Assembly (NCBI RefSeq): GCF_900104145.1
Contig: NZ_FNLB01000006.1
Span: 2,802,501-2,866,500 of the forward strand
Reading direction: 5' to 3'
DNA length: 64,000 nucleotides
From: Pseudovibrio sp. Tun.PSC04-5.I4
Lineage (GTDB): Bacteria > Pseudomonadota > Alphaproteobacteria > Rhizobiales > Stappiaceae
Of this stretch, positions 43,995-53,236 are shown one piece after another. The position numbers and the translations under genes were made by a program. The notes under the pieces were generated by a model that saw nothing but the letters and a program-made list of their open reading frames with translations, made no database searches and was not told the DNA's origin. The stretch's first letter is position 1, and every line of letters begins with the position of its first letter.

Positions 43995-44420
43995 CTATTT
44001 GTCTTCTAACGGAATACCGTAGAGTTCCAAACGATGATCCACCAGCTTGAAACCGAGCTTTCTGGCGACTTCTTCCTGCATCTTTTCAATCTCTTCGCTG
44101 CGGAATTCGATGACGTCGCCCGTGCGCAAATCGATCAAGTGATCATGGTGTTCGTCAGAAACGGTTTCATACCGAGAGCGGCCATCACGAAAATCATGAC
44201 GTTCAATGATGCCTGAATCTTCGAAGAGCTTCACAGTTCGGTAGACTGTTGAAATAGAAATTTTCGGATCGATATGGGACGCTCTTCTATAAAGCTCTTC
44301 CACATCTGGGTGATCCTCAGAAGTCTGAATTACATCAGCAATTACCCGACGCTGGTCAGTCATACGCATGCCCTTATGAGCACACATTTCAATCAGCGTC
44401 ATTTTTTCTTCTGCCGTCAT
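43995..44420 (-). CDS. Fur family metalloregulator (Mur-like)
   Basis: 141-residue Fur-family repressor from the ATG at 44420; the longer frame to 44522 has no ribosome site. The winged helix includes RMTDQRRVIADVIQ and ISISTVYRTVKLFEDSGII; the metal-binding stretch is ETVSDEHHDHLIDLRTGDVIEF. The two CxxC zinc pairs of enterobacterial Fur are absent, as in rhizobial Mur, which responds mainly to manganese. It lies beside plsC and rimI in the standard rhizobial order. Whether it senses iron or manganese here is inferred. Confidence 0.9.
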   Translation of the reverse strand: MTAEEKMTLIEMCAHKGMRMTDQRRVIADVIQTSEDHPDVEELYRRASHIDPKISISTVYRTVKLFEDSGIIERHDFRDGRSRYETVSDEHHDHLIDLRTGDVIEFRSEEIEKMQEEVARKLGFKLVDHRLELYGIPLEDK

Positions 44421-44571
44421 TTGCCCAATATTCCTCAAAAACCACGCCCAAACAGCAGCTTCGGTTCGTGATGTTATACTACATCCCAAAAACGGGAGAG
44501 GAAAGAACCAGTTTTGCTGCAATGGAGTTTAAACGCGAGCTATAAGCCTCAACTCACATGCGTATTGTCGC

Positions 44572-45057
44572 TTAAAGGAGATCACAACGCATGACAAGCG
44601 CTGTTCCACCGCCCTCACTTGACGCATAGTATGCTTTCCGTTCCCCAACCTGCTTGAAGCCCAGTTTTTTGTAGAGGTTCAATGCAGAATGGTTCGCATC
44701 ATCCACTTCAAGAAAGAGTGCTTCGGTACGGTCAGAGTAAAGCTGGAAGATGGCCGCTTCCATTAGTTTTTGCCCTATCCCCTTGTTTTGCTGTTTGGGG
44801 GAGACGGCAATCGTCAATACTTCTGCCTCGCCTGCGATGGAACGAATAATAACAAACCCAAGATCTGCTTTACCGGTTGCTCCAGATGTCCGAGCCGTGA
44901 GGACAAAAACCCCTTTCTGCTCGTACATTGTAGTGAGTTCCGCGGTTCCCCAGTTTTGCTTAAAGCATTCGGCATGGAGCTTTGCCAAATTGGATAACTC
45001 GCCCTTCTCGGCTCGTTCTATGACAGGAGGCTTTGCTGTGGTCCACCAAGACATCAT
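44572..45057 (-). CDS. rimI: Ribosomal protein S18 alanine N-acetyltransferase
   Basis: 161-residue GNAT enzyme. The acetyl-CoA loop is seen in VLTIAVSPKQQNKGIGQKLM and the C-terminal core in LFLEVDDANHSALNLYKKLGFKQVGERKAYY, with the conserved Asn and Tyr of the RimI subfamily. Its ATG overlaps the tsaB stop by four bases, the usual tsaB-rimI coupling. Confidence 0.92.
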   Translation of the reverse strand: MMSWWTTAKPPVIERAEKGELSNLAKLHAECFKQNWGTAELTTMYEQKGVFVLTARTSGATGKADLGFVIIRSIAGEAEVLTIAVSPKQQNKGIGQKLMEAAIFQLYSDRTEALFLEVDDANHSALNLYKKLGFKQVGERKAYYASSEGGGTALVMRCDLL

Positions 45058-45734
45058 AGACGGCGGACCCTTCCTTTTTCTCCGGCAACAGCGTCAGGTG
45101 CACGCAGATAAAGCGGCATAGGAGCTTTGTCCTGACGCTCAGCGCTTTTGCCAAGCCTAGCAACGTAATCGATAGAGGCAGCCGCAGCATCATTACACAC
45201 ACGGGCCTTATCAATGCCAGCGGCATTTGCAACTGCTTGAGCAGCAGAACCTGCTAGCAGGATATCATCAGCCAGTTCGTGAGAAAGATCTTTTATTGTG
45301 GAAACTCTCGCTTCTCCAATTGCCTGACCACTTTCATCAAAGCTCTGACAGTAAACCTCATTGCGGCGCGCATCCAAGACAACAAGGATCGGTTTGCGAA
45401 CAGGGGCATTATCCAGCGCTTCATGAGCAATTGCAGCAAGACTCGTTACCGACACCACTGGTTTTTCAAGCACCAGACCAAACCCGCGTGCAATGGAAAG
45501 ACCAACGCGCAGCCCGGTAAAGCTGCCCGGCCCCACATTCACAACAATGCGGTCCAGCGAGTTAAACGTGGTCGACGATTCCGCCATCACGCTCGCAACC
45601 ATACCCATGATGCGCTCAGCATGTCCTCTTCCCAAGTCTTCACACTGGGAAACAATATCAGAGGTCCCACCGTGTTCTGTTAAAACAGCGGCGGCACAAG
45701 TACTTAGAGCGGTATCTATAGCAAGCAACTTCAT
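45054..45734 (-). CDS. tsaB: tRNA threonylcarbamoyladenosine biosynthesis protein TsaB
   Basis: Non-catalytic partner of TsaD in t6A37 formation. 226 residues of the ASKHA fold; LLAIDTALSTCAAAVL at the start and VNVGPGSFTGLRVGLSIARG are diagnostic. The product base t6A is also the substrate of MtaB encoded at 2094-3362. It is co-transcribed with rimI. Confidence 0.94.
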   Translation of the reverse strand: MKLLAIDTALSTCAAAVLTEHGGTSDIVSQCEDLGRGHAERIMGMVASVMAESSTTFNSLDRIVVNVGPGSFTGLRVGLSIARGFGLVLEKPVVSVTSLAAIAHEALDNAPVRKPILVVLDARRNEVYCQSFDESGQAIGEARVSTIKDLSHELADDILLAGSAAQAVANAAGIDKARVCNDAAAASIDYVARLGKSAERQDKAPMPLYLRAPDAVAGEKGRVRRL

Positions 45735-45814
45735 ATATTCGGCTTATCGTTAGGGCAGATGATTGTCGAGCAACCAATTCGTTTAACACCCAGAGTGTTT
45801 TTTTAGCTTGCAAC

Positions 45815-45837
45815 AAAAAGGGCAGCCATCGCTGCCC
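45815..45837 (-). terminator. Rho-independent terminator of the NifU-like gene
   Basis: GGGCAGC (45820-45826) pairs with GCTGCCC (45831-45837) around CATC; the minus strand continues with TTTTTG. It lies 29 bp after the stop of the NifU-family gene. Confidence 0.82.
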
Positions 45838-45865
45838 CATTTTTATGGAATTACATTAGCAAAAA

Positions 45866-46426
45866 CTACATTTGCTTAACTTCTTGAACTTCAGGAATGA
45901 AATGGCGCATGAGGTTCTGAATACCATGGCTGAGTGTCGCTGTTGATGACGGGCAACCCGCACAAGCGCCACGCATGGTCAAATAAACGATACCCTCACG
46001 ATATCCCCGGAATGTTATGTCACCCCCATCTTGCGCGACCGCAGGGCGAACTCGCGTTTCAAGAAGCTCTTTAATCATGGTCACGGTTTCTTCGTCTTCA
46101 GCATCGAAGAACTCTTCTCCAGTGTCACCATCACCAATTTCTTCACCGCGAAGAACTGGTGTGTTGGCCATGAAGTTTTCCATGATTGCACCCAGGATTG
46201 CCGGGCGCATATGCTGCCAGTCGGTTTCGTCCTTGGTGACCGTGATGAAATCATGACCGAAGAAAATTCCGACAACACCCGGAATAGAGAAGAGCTTCTC
46301 AGCCAAAGGCGAGATACCTGCTTCTCCTGCCGAGCGGAAGTCACGTGTGCCTTCTTGCAATACGACGCGGCCCGGCAAGAACTTAAGGGTTGCCGGGTTT
46401 GGTGTCGCTTCGGTCTGAATAAACAT
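45866..46426 (-). CDS. NifU/Nfu family Fe-S scaffold protein
   Basis: 186-residue iron-sulfur carrier with an N-terminal Nfu_N domain (FIQTEATPNPATLKFLPGR, about 1-90) and a C-terminal NifU domain with the cluster ligands in RGACAGCPSSTATLSHGI. This two-domain build is the alphaproteobacterial/mitochondrial NFU1 type, which delivers 4Fe-4S clusters to targets such as lipoyl synthase. Radical-SAM enzymes MiaB and MtaB in this window are other possible clients (inference). Confidence 0.92.
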   Translation of the reverse strand: MFIQTEATPNPATLKFLPGRVVLQEGTRDFRSAGEAGISPLAEKLFSIPGVVGIFFGHDFITVTKDETDWQHMRPAILGAIMENFMANTPVLRGEEIGDGDTGEEFFDAEDEETVTMIKELLETRVRPAVAQDGGDITFRGYREGIVYLTMRGACAGCPSSTATLSHGIQNLMRHFIPEVQEVKQM

Positions 46427-46541
46427 GGTTTTATTTCCAACTTTTATACCGAAGAATATCCAAGAGTAGTGACTGCACAGTGTACTCTACTCAAATCTTC
46501 AGCAATTACTGTTTCCTGCTCTATATGATAGGTAAACCTGA

Positions 46542-47036
46542 TCAGGCAAGGGCATCCAATGCATCATCGTCCAAATTTCCTGGCACGATGGTCGTCGGAA
46601 TAGGAAATGTTCCGGCTGATTTGCCAGTAATTGAAGAAACAAGCGGTCCGGGGCCCTCTTTGCTTGTACCAGCCGCTAGCACCAAAATCGCAATATCTGC
46701 ATCGTCTTCGATCAACGATATAATCTCATCCGACTGATTGCCTTCACGAACAACCAGTTCTGGTTCTGTACGAGCTGCAGCTCGTACTTTTTCTGCGGCT
46801 TTAGCAAGAATCGTATCAGCAGTATCGCGCGCTTCCTGACGCATTATATCCTCAACTCCCAGCCAGTGCTGGAAATTTCCCGGCGCTATGACATAGAGCA
46901 GCAACACAATGCCACTCGTACGGGCGGCACGCTTTGAGGCATAGACAATGGCCCGGCCACATTCTGGCGTGTCATCAACGACAACCAGAAATTTGCGGTC
47001 GTGACCTTCTTCATTACTTTTTCGAATAGCTACCAT
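46542..47036 (-). CDS. Universal stress protein family protein
   Basis: 164-residue UspA-fold protein from the ATG at 47036 (MVAIRKSNEEGHDRKFLVVVDD); the longer frame to 47090 is less like homologues. It has the beta-strand start FLVVVDDTPECGRAIVYASKRAAR and an EIISLIEDDADIAILVLAAG strand. The glycine-rich ATP motif is only partly preserved (AAGTSKEGPGPLVSSITG). The role is unknown beyond the stress-response family. It is located between hslU and the NifU-like gene on the minus strand. Confidence 0.85.
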   Translation of the reverse strand: MVAIRKSNEEGHDRKFLVVVDDTPECGRAIVYASKRAARTSGIVLLLYVIAPGNFQHWLGVEDIMRQEARDTADTILAKAAEKVRAAARTEPELVVREGNQSDEIISLIEDDADIAILVLAAGTSKEGPGPLVSSITGKSAGTFPIPTTIVPGNLDDDALDALA

Positions 47037-47130
47037 GCGCGCATGCTGCCACTTGCGGTGGTATGCGGCAAGTATTTTTCCTTGCCACATACCGCTAGGT
47101 TTTTAGTTTCCGACTGTTTTTTTGAGTCAG

Positions 47131-48435
47131 TTAGAGAATGAACTGAGACAAATCGACATTCTTTGCCAATTCACTGACGTGTGTTTTTACATATGCAGCA
47201 TCGACAACGACTTTTTCACCCGGTTTATCTGGAGCTGTGAAAGAGATCTCGTCGAGAACACGTTCCATAACAGTTTGCAGACGGCGTGCGCCGATGTTTT
47301 CAATGGCTGCATTAAGGTTCACAGCAACAGTTGCGATCTCATCAATCGCATCATCGGTAAACTCGATGCTGACGCTTTCAGTTGCCATCAGAGCGATGTA
47401 CTGCTTGATCAGACTTGCTTCGGTATCCGTCAGAATCTTGCGGAAGTCTTCTTGCGTGAGCGCTTTGAGCTCAACACGAATTGGGAGACGGCCCTGCAAC
47501 TCTGGAAGGAGATCAGACGGCTTTGCAACGTGGAATGCACCGGACGCGATAAACAGAATATGGTCTGTTTTGACGGGCCCATGCTTTGTTGAAACCACAG
47601 TTCCTTCGATCAACGGCAGCAAGTCACGCTGCACGCCTTCACGAGAGACATCTCCACCGCTACGACTGTCCTTGGCACAAATCTTATCGATCTCGTCGAG
47701 GAAAACGATACCGGAGTTCTCAACCAAATCGATTGCTTCCTGAACAATCTTTTCGTCATCCAATAACTTATCAGACTCTTCAGCCAGAAGCAGTTGGTGA
47801 CTGTCTTTCACGGAGGTTCGTTTAGATTTGGTCTGGCCGCCGAATGCTTTACCCAGCATATCCGAGATGTTCATGACACCTACGCTACCGCCAGGCATAC
47901 CTGGAATATCGAAGCTTGGCATTTGCGCGCTTGCGCGAATTTCGACTTCGATCTCTTTATCGTCCAGATCACCTTCACGAAGTTTCTTGCGGAAGCTATC
48001 TCGCGTGGCTGGGCTTGCGGTGTTGCCAACCAGAGCATCGAGCACACGATTTTCAGCCAAGACGTGGGCTTTTGCTTCCACGTCCTTGCGGCTGTTTTCG
48101 CGAATCAGAGCGATACCTTGCTCTACCAAATCGCGAACAATTTGTTCTACATCGCGACCAACATAGCCAACCTCTGTAAACTTGGTTGCTTCAACTTTTG
48201 TGAAAGGAGCATTCGCAAGCTTTGCCAAGCGGCGCGAGATTTCAGTTTTACCAACACCAGTCGGGCCGATCATCAAGATGTTCTTTGGCTGAACTTCTTC
48301 ACGAAGTCCTTCCTCCAACTGCTGACGGCGCCATCTGTTGCGGAGTGCAATCGCCACTGCACGCTTCGCATCATGTTGGCCAATGATGTAGCGATCTAAC
48401 TCGCTTACGATTTCCCTAGGAGAGAAATTTGTCAT
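47131..48435 (-). CDS. hslU: HslVU protease ATPase subunit HslU
   Basis: AAA+ unfoldase that feeds substrates to HslV. 434 residues from the ATG at 48435 (MTNFSPREIVSELDRYIIGQ); the frame extends upstream into the membrane-protein gene but homologues start here. Walker A is GPTGVGKTEISRRLA, Walker B is IVFLDEIDKIC, and the C-terminal tail ending LSQFIL is the piece that docks into HslV. Unusually, a 353-residue membrane-protein gene separates it from hslV. Confidence 0.97.
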   Translation of the reverse strand: MTNFSPREIVSELDRYIIGQHDAKRAVAIALRNRWRRQQLEEGLREEVQPKNILMIGPTGVGKTEISRRLAKLANAPFTKVEATKFTEVGYVGRDVEQIVRDLVEQGIALIRENSRKDVEAKAHVLAENRVLDALVGNTASPATRDSFRKKLREGDLDDKEIEVEIRASAQMPSFDIPGMPGGSVGVMNISDMLGKAFGGQTKSKRTSVKDSHQLLLAEESDKLLDDEKIVQEAIDLVENSGIVFLDEIDKICAKDSRSGGDVSREGVQRDLLPLIEGTVVSTKHGPVKTDHILFIASGAFHVAKPSDLLPELQGRLPIRVELKALTQEDFRKILTDTEASLIKQYIALMATESVSIEFTDDAIDEIATVAVNLNAAIENIGARRLQTVMERVLDEISFTAPDKPGEKVVVDAAYVKTHVSELAKNVDLSQFIL

Positions 48436-48446
48436 TTTCTTACTTT

Positions 48447-49508
48447 CTAGTTCCGAATAGGTGGCAGATATGTAGTGAGGGCGGTTCCTGCAAGAGGGCG
48501 CATGACGATCCGTCGCGCCACATTCCAACCTGAACCCAGCAGCAAAACAAAACTCCCGAGTAGAACGAGAGAGATAGCAGTTAGTTGTGATGCGGAGAAA
48601 TCGGCTAACTCCAGCAAATAAGCGAGAGCAAACCCAAGATAGCTCAGGGCTGCAACAAGCATTGCACGTCGGTCGATGACAAGCGCGACCGCTCCAAATG
48701 CCAAAACTACAGCGATTGAGAGCAAAGCATAGGTTTCAGTCAGATCTTCAAAATACACGCCACTTAAAATGGAATGCACGATAAGAGGTGCTGCCAGCAG
48801 ATGAAGCCAGAAAGCCTTGTCTGTATTAAGCGTCTCACGTTTGACATCTCGAGAGTCAAAATACATCGCACAGGCAAATGCGAACAACCCGGAGGCCATA
48901 GAGACCCATGACAGGTAGTCAACAATCTTGCCATCTGTCGCCTTAGCAAGCAGACCAACGATCAAGCCCATTATTCCAGCAATAATGACTGTCAGTGTGA
49001 TTGGCACTTTAAACCGCCAATAGAAAAGAGCTGCTCCTGCCAACGCAAAGAGTGAGCTTAGAATAATCTGGGTGGCATCGGGACTAAAGATACGGATTGG
49101 GGGCGCAAATAACCCAAAACCAATCAGAGCCATGGCCGCCCCGAAAATACCGGTCAAAAGAATTGATGGTAGAGCGAGTTTCTTTTTCTTGGTAAACCAC
49201 TCAGCCAACGCCCAAGCGATAACCGCGCCACCGCCTGCTACATACGCAGTTGAGTTTCCGCCGCTCGTTAGAGGATCTCCCAGACCGATGCAATAGCCTG
49301 CGAAAACAATGAGGATGCCAAGGCTTATGAAGATATCATGAAACCCACGAGTGAAGCGCACTTCCTCGGGATCGTGAGGGTATTCATTGGCATGGATTTT
49401 TTCAGGGTTTTCGGATTGGAGTGTCAAATAGGGGACAAGCTTATCAGCTTGCTCCGAACTGATAATTCCGGCAGAAACAGCTCCGGTAAGGGACGCTCGT
49501 GATATCAT
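48447..49508 (-). CDS. Polytopic membrane protein (DUF2157-like)
   Basis: 353-residue protein. A short soluble N-terminus (ISRASLTGAVSAGIISSEQADKL) recalls the helical start of DUF2157-type proteins, then about ten membrane helices follow from residue 57 on. No transporter or enzyme motif is evident. It lies between hslV and hslU on the same strand, 11 bp before hslU, so it is probably co-transcribed with the protease. A link to heat stress or membrane quality control would be a guess. Confidence 0.75.
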   Translation of the reverse strand: MISRASLTGAVSAGIISSEQADKLVPYLTLQSENPEKIHANEYPHDPEEVRFTRGFHDIFISLGILIVFAGYCIGLGDPLTSGGNSTAYVAGGGAVIAWALAEWFTKKKKLALPSILLTGIFGAAMALIGFGLFAPPIRIFSPDATQIILSSLFALAGAALFYWRFKVPITLTVIIAGIMGLIVGLLAKATDGKIVDYLSWVSMASGLFAFACAMYFDSRDVKRETLNTDKAFWLHLLAAPLIVHSILSGVYFEDLTETYALLSIAVVLAFGAVALVIDRRAMLVAALSYLGFALAYLLELADFSASQLTAISLVLLGSFVLLLGSGWNVARRIVMRPLAGTALTTYLPPIRN

Positions 49509-49652
49509 CAGATCCTCGTCAATTCGAACTGGAACGATAACCGGTTCAAGTATATTTGGTTTAACAATCTAAGCTGATCTCAAAATGTACAGTTTGGAAA
49601 AGTGCCGGAGAACCTATGGCCAAGGCTCCCCAGCCTACACTTGTCGCCAACG

Positions 49653-50201
49653 TCACTCTTCGTTGAGAGATTCTAGCGTAATATTATTGTTTGTATAAAC
49701 ACAGATATCCGCTGCAATAGCCATGGATTTACGGCAGATCTCTTCTGCTGTGAGATCCATATCAACCAATGCGCGTGCGGCAGAAAGTGCGAAGTTACCA
49801 CCGGAGCCAATGGCCATCACGCCATTTTCTGGTTCCAGAACATCACCCGTCCCTGTCAAGATCAATGAATTGCTCTTGTCCGCGACAAGCATCATTGCCT
49901 CAAGACGGCGTAAATAGCGATCTGTACGCCAATCCTTTGCTAATTCAACGCAGGCGCGCATGAGCTGGCCCGGATATTGTTCCAGCTTGGATTCCAAGCG
50001 CTCAAACAACGTAAATGCATCAGCCGTGGCACCAGCAAACCCGCCAATAACCGTACCATTCGCGAGCGGGCGAACCTTCCGCGCTGTCCCTTTGATGACT
50101 GTGGACCCAAGAGACACCTGACCATCCCCGACGATGACAACCTTGCCGCCTTTGCGTACAGACAAAATTGTCGTTCCGTGCCACTGTTCAGGTTCACTCA
50201 T
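49653..50201 (-). CDS. hslV: HslVU protease proteolytic subunit HslV
   Basis: 182-residue proteasome-like peptidase. After removal of a short propeptide the catalytic Thr would be that of HGTTILSVRKGGKVVIVGDGQVSLG. The chain continues with VIGGFAGATADAFTLFERLESKLEQYPGQL-type family sequence. It is the upstream member of the hslV-(membrane protein)-hslU group, expected to be heat-shock controlled. ATG at 50201. Confidence 0.97.
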   Translation of the reverse strand: MSEPEQWHGTTILSVRKGGKVVIVGDGQVSLGSTVIKGTARKVRPLANGTVIGGFAGATADAFTLFERLESKLEQYPGQLMRACVELAKDWRTDRYLRRLEAMMLVADKSNSLILTGTGDVLEPENGVMAIGSGGNFALSAARALVDMDLTAEEICRKSMAIAADICVYTNNNITLESLNEE

Positions 50202-50324
50202 TCATTTATCTCCAGAGTTTATTGGCGGCGGAGCAAACTCACGCTCAACTCATTTTCAAAACATGTTCTGAGCTATTATGTATGTAGTCCTCTCCGCCTT
50301 GCCAATGCAGCTCCTCAAAAAAAC

Positions 50325-50915
50325 TCAGTTATCCTGCAGCTTTACGTGACCGGCCGCTTTCACAAAGCGCTCAACCAGCTTGTGAAGGCGCTTCTTCATG
50401 TGATCTTTCGTGAGATCACCGTTCTCATCAAATGACTTTCCAGCAAAGTTTATCGAGATCATTTCTGGCAGAACAAGACATCCTAGCGACACTTCCATGA
50501 TTGTCCGCAGATGCATCAAACCACGCAGCGACCCATGTGCCCCCGGCGAGGCGCCACCTACAGCGTAGATTGAGGTATGGAACAACTGAAGCGGTTCTTC
50601 CTCCGGCAGTTGAATGCGACTGATCCAATCCAGAGTATTTTTGAGCAACGGAGTGATTGAAGAATTATATTCTGGGCTTGCAATGAAGATGCCGTGATGC
50701 GTCTCAATCAGCTTTCTCAGCTTGAACACATTTTCCGGAATCCCTTTTTCATCTTCCAAATCCCCATCATAAATTGGGAGTGGGTAGTCTGCCAGACTGA
50801 TCATGGTGACATCAGCATTTGCCAATGTCAGGTGCTTAGCCACCAGTTCTGCCAGCATTTTGTTAAACGAACCAACTCGCGTTGAACCTGAAAAAACAAG
50901 TATCTTGGGCTTCAT
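50325..50915 (-). CDS. NADPH-dependent FMN reductase family protein
   Basis: 196-residue flavodoxin-like oxidoreductase starting at the ATG at 50915, with GAGGA seven bases before. The FMN phosphate loop is FSGSTRVGSFNKML, and FIASPEYNSSITPLLKNTLDW is the second FMN-contact segment. Family members reduce quinones, azo dyes or FMN with NAD(P)H; the substrate is not evident. It appears monocistronic. Confidence 0.88.
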   Translation of the reverse strand: MKPKILVFSGSTRVGSFNKMLAELVAKHLTLANADVTMISLADYPLPIYDGDLEDEKGIPENVFKLRKLIETHHGIFIASPEYNSSITPLLKNTLDWISRIQLPEEEPLQLFHTSIYAVGGASPGAHGSLRGLMHLRTIMEVSLGCLVLPEMISINFAGKSFDENGDLTKDHMKKRLHKLVERFVKAAGHVKLQDN

Positions 50916-51078
50916 CAAAAGATCCTCACAACCATGGCTCAGCACTCCTTGTTTTCAGGAGAAAACTGAACTCGAATAATTCCGGTGCAGAGAATACCTC
51001 AGAATGACCGAGCGTAAGGTTTATGTGAGGAGAGCGTTTTTAGGCGTCTACAGCATGTTTTGTCAAAACCACGGAGCA

Positions 51079-51684
51079 TCAAAACGGCTTACGGTAAATC
51101 CATACCCGTGCAGGCGGGATGTTTCTTATTATCCAGCCAGTTTTTGACCAGCTAAACATTTTTGATTTCAGTGAAACTGGAGATGCCAAAGAATATGAAA
51201 ACTGGACAAACGGTGCGCCCGGTCGCATGAGCGCGAAGGCATCACGTATGCATTTGAGCCGATATTCCATCGGTCTCGAAACCAATGGCAGACTTGAGAC
51301 AACCGCACATAGTGAATTCGGCTCAATGTGCCGCAAGCTAGGATGCATATTGTAAGCATCCCCCTGCACAACATGAAGTCCATCAAATTTTTCTGAGAGG
51401 TGTTTGCAGAAATCACCGCTGAATTCCAAGCAAGTCAGCCGTTCCTTGGAAATGCCGGCTTCAAGGATCGCTTTGGTGACCGGCCCTGTGCCGGGCCCAA
51501 GTTCCAGAACTGGATTCACTGAGTCGACGGGGACAAATTCTGCCATCCGTCGAGCAAGGACTGCGCCTGAAGGCGCGACAGCTCCGGTCGTGAGTGGTGC
51601 TTCCACCCACGCCCGAAGAAACCTTGAGGGTTCACGAAATTTGTTCAAGGCGTTCTCCGCCCGTGACCTCGTTTCGTCAAACAT
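51079..51684 (-). CDS. pmtA: Phospholipid N-methyltransferase (PmtA-like)
   Basis: 201-residue class I SAM methyltransferase of the Sinorhizobium PmtA type, which methylates phosphatidylethanolamine towards phosphatidylcholine. The SAM motif is VLELGPGTGPVTKAILEAG. The N-terminal FLRAWVEAPLTTGAVAPSG and the late QFSYSLASPV are typical. A gene of this type next to dnaJ-dnaK is a known rhizobial arrangement and supports the assignment. It is 66 bp downstream of dnaJ. Confidence 0.85.
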   Translation of the reverse strand: MFDETRSRAENALNKFREPSRFLRAWVEAPLTTGAVAPSGAVLARRMAEFVPVDSVNPVLELGPGTGPVTKAILEAGISKERLTCLEFSGDFCKHLSEKFDGLHVVQGDAYNMHPSLRHIEPNSLCAVVSSLPLVSRPMEYRLKCIRDAFALMRPGAPFVQFSYSLASPVSLKSKMFSWSKTGWIIRNIPPARVWIYRKPF

Positions 51685-51750
51685 TCAACTCTCCGTTGCG
51701 CCTGTATAGAACTCAACAGAGATATTACTACTTAGAGGGTTTTTAAAGGT

Positions 51751-52884
51751 CTAAGTTTTGAAATTTTCCAGAAAATCTTTTGCCTTCGCGAAAAAGCCTG
51801 TAGATTCAGGGTGGTTCTCGCTCGAAGATTCACCTTCAAATTCTGTTAGAAGCTCTTTCTGCCTTTTCGTCAGGCTTGTGGGAGTCTCAACTGCAACTTG
51901 AATATACATATCCCCCAGCTGGCTAGACCGCATAACACGCATGCCCTTACCGCGCAGTCTGAACTGCTTACCAGTCTGAGTACTTTCAGGAACTTTTACA
52001 CGCGCAGTGTTGCCATCCAGCGCTGGAACTTCAAACTGACCACCCAAAGCAGCAGTCGTCATTGAGATCGGCACACGACAGAAAATATCGGCACCATCAC
52101 GCTGGAAGAATTCATGTGGACGAATAGACAGGAAAATATACAAATCCCCTGCTGGACCTCCACGTGCACCTGCTTCTCCTTCCCCAGAAAGACGAATACG
52201 AGTTCCGTCTTCGATACCTGATGGAATGCTTACAGAGAGGGTGCGTTCGTTTGTCGTCCGACCAGTACCGCCACAGCTATCGCATGGGTCAGTGATAATC
52301 TCACCACGCCCCTGACAGGTTGGGCAGGTCCGCTCCATAGTAAAGAAGCCCTGAGCTGCGCGTACACGACCTACACCGCCACAGGTTGGGCAGGTAGATG
52401 GCCGTGTGCCAGACTTCGCACCAGAACCGCTACATGGCTCACAGGTTACAGAAGTTGGAACCTCAATCTCAACGGACTTACCTTCGTAAGCTTCCTCAAG
52501 AGAGACTTCCAGGTTGTAACGAAGATCTGCACCGCGCTCACGGCCTGAACTGCGACGACCACCGCCGCCACCGCCACCGCCGAAGAACTCGTCAAAGATG
52601 TCTGACATGGTTGAAGAAAAGTCGCCATGACCAGCTCCACCACCACCAGGGCCGCCGTTTTCAAAGGCTGCATGGCCAAATCGATCGTAGGCAGCGCGCT
52701 TCTGCGGGTCTTTCAGGGATTCGTAAGCTTCGCTTACTTCCTTAAAGTTTGCTTCCGCTTCATCATTTCCAGGATTCCGGTCAGGATGAAACTTCATTGC
52801 TTGTTTGCGATAAGCGCTCTTCAGTGCCTTCTCGTCGACCTCCCGTGCTACCCCCAGCACCTCGTAGTAGTCGCGTTTAGACAT
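51751..52884 (-). CDS. dnaJ: Chaperone DnaJ
   Basis: 377-residue Hsp40. J domain (about 1-70) with the HPD motif in KFHPDRNPG, a Gly/Phe-rich linker containing a long Gly run, four zinc-binding CxxCxGxG repeats (CEPCSGSG, CPTCGGVG, CPTCQGRG, CDSCGGTG) and the substrate-binding C-terminal domains. It stimulates the DnaK ATPase. dnaK is upstream on the same strand, 352 bp away with a terminator between, so dnaJ may have its own promoter. Confidence 0.97.
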   Translation of the reverse strand: MSKRDYYEVLGVAREVDEKALKSAYRKQAMKFHPDRNPGNDEAEANFKEVSEAYESLKDPQKRAAYDRFGHAAFENGGPGGGGAGHGDFSSTMSDIFDEFFGGGGGGGGRRSSGRERGADLRYNLEVSLEEAYEGKSVEIEVPTSVTCEPCSGSGAKSGTRPSTCPTCGGVGRVRAAQGFFTMERTCPTCQGRGEIITDPCDSCGGTGRTTNERTLSVSIPSGIEDGTRIRLSGEGEAGARGGPAGDLYIFLSIRPHEFFQRDGADIFCRVPISMTTAALGGQFEVPALDGNTARVKVPESTQTGKQFRLRGKGMRVMRSSQLGDMYIQVAVETPTSLTKRQKELLTEFEGESSSENHPESTGFFAKAKDFLENFKT

Positions 52885-53196
52885 GGTGAAATAAGCTCCA
52901 AAGACATGACGTCTATTTGCGTTTCGAAGTTTCAGAAGAGCCTTAGGCTCTGTCCGAAATTATCAGCGTCAACCAAACTCACTTTCTCATTGAGAGAAAC
53001 GAATTCGCAGACAGCGCTCATCTTCAAAACAAATCTGTTTACTGCTTAGCCAGTTTTTCGGTGCAGCCATAAAAACAGCGCACACGCCACTGACATTCCA
53101 TATGTAGGAAGCAGATCTTTCAAATGCAATTGCAGCCGAAATGATCTCTTTAATTTAATTCTTCCGTACAATCGGGAAATACTTGAATAAAGCTAA
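52885..53196. other. dnaK-dnaJ intergenic region
   Basis: About 310 bp between the dnaK terminator and the dnaJ start. I see no gene. It is long enough for a separate dnaJ promoter, but no convincing heat-shock element stands out by eye. Confidence 0.45.
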
Positions 53197-53224
53197 GCCC
53201 GCAAGCTCATTTGAACTTGCGGGC
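53190..53224 (-). terminator. Rho-independent terminator of dnaK
   Basis: GCCCGCAAG (53197-53205) pairs perfectly with CTTGCGGGC (53216-53224); on the minus strand the stem is followed by TTAGCTTTATT, 12 bp after the dnaK stop. Confidence 0.75.
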
Positions 53225-53236
53225 CAAAAGCATAAT

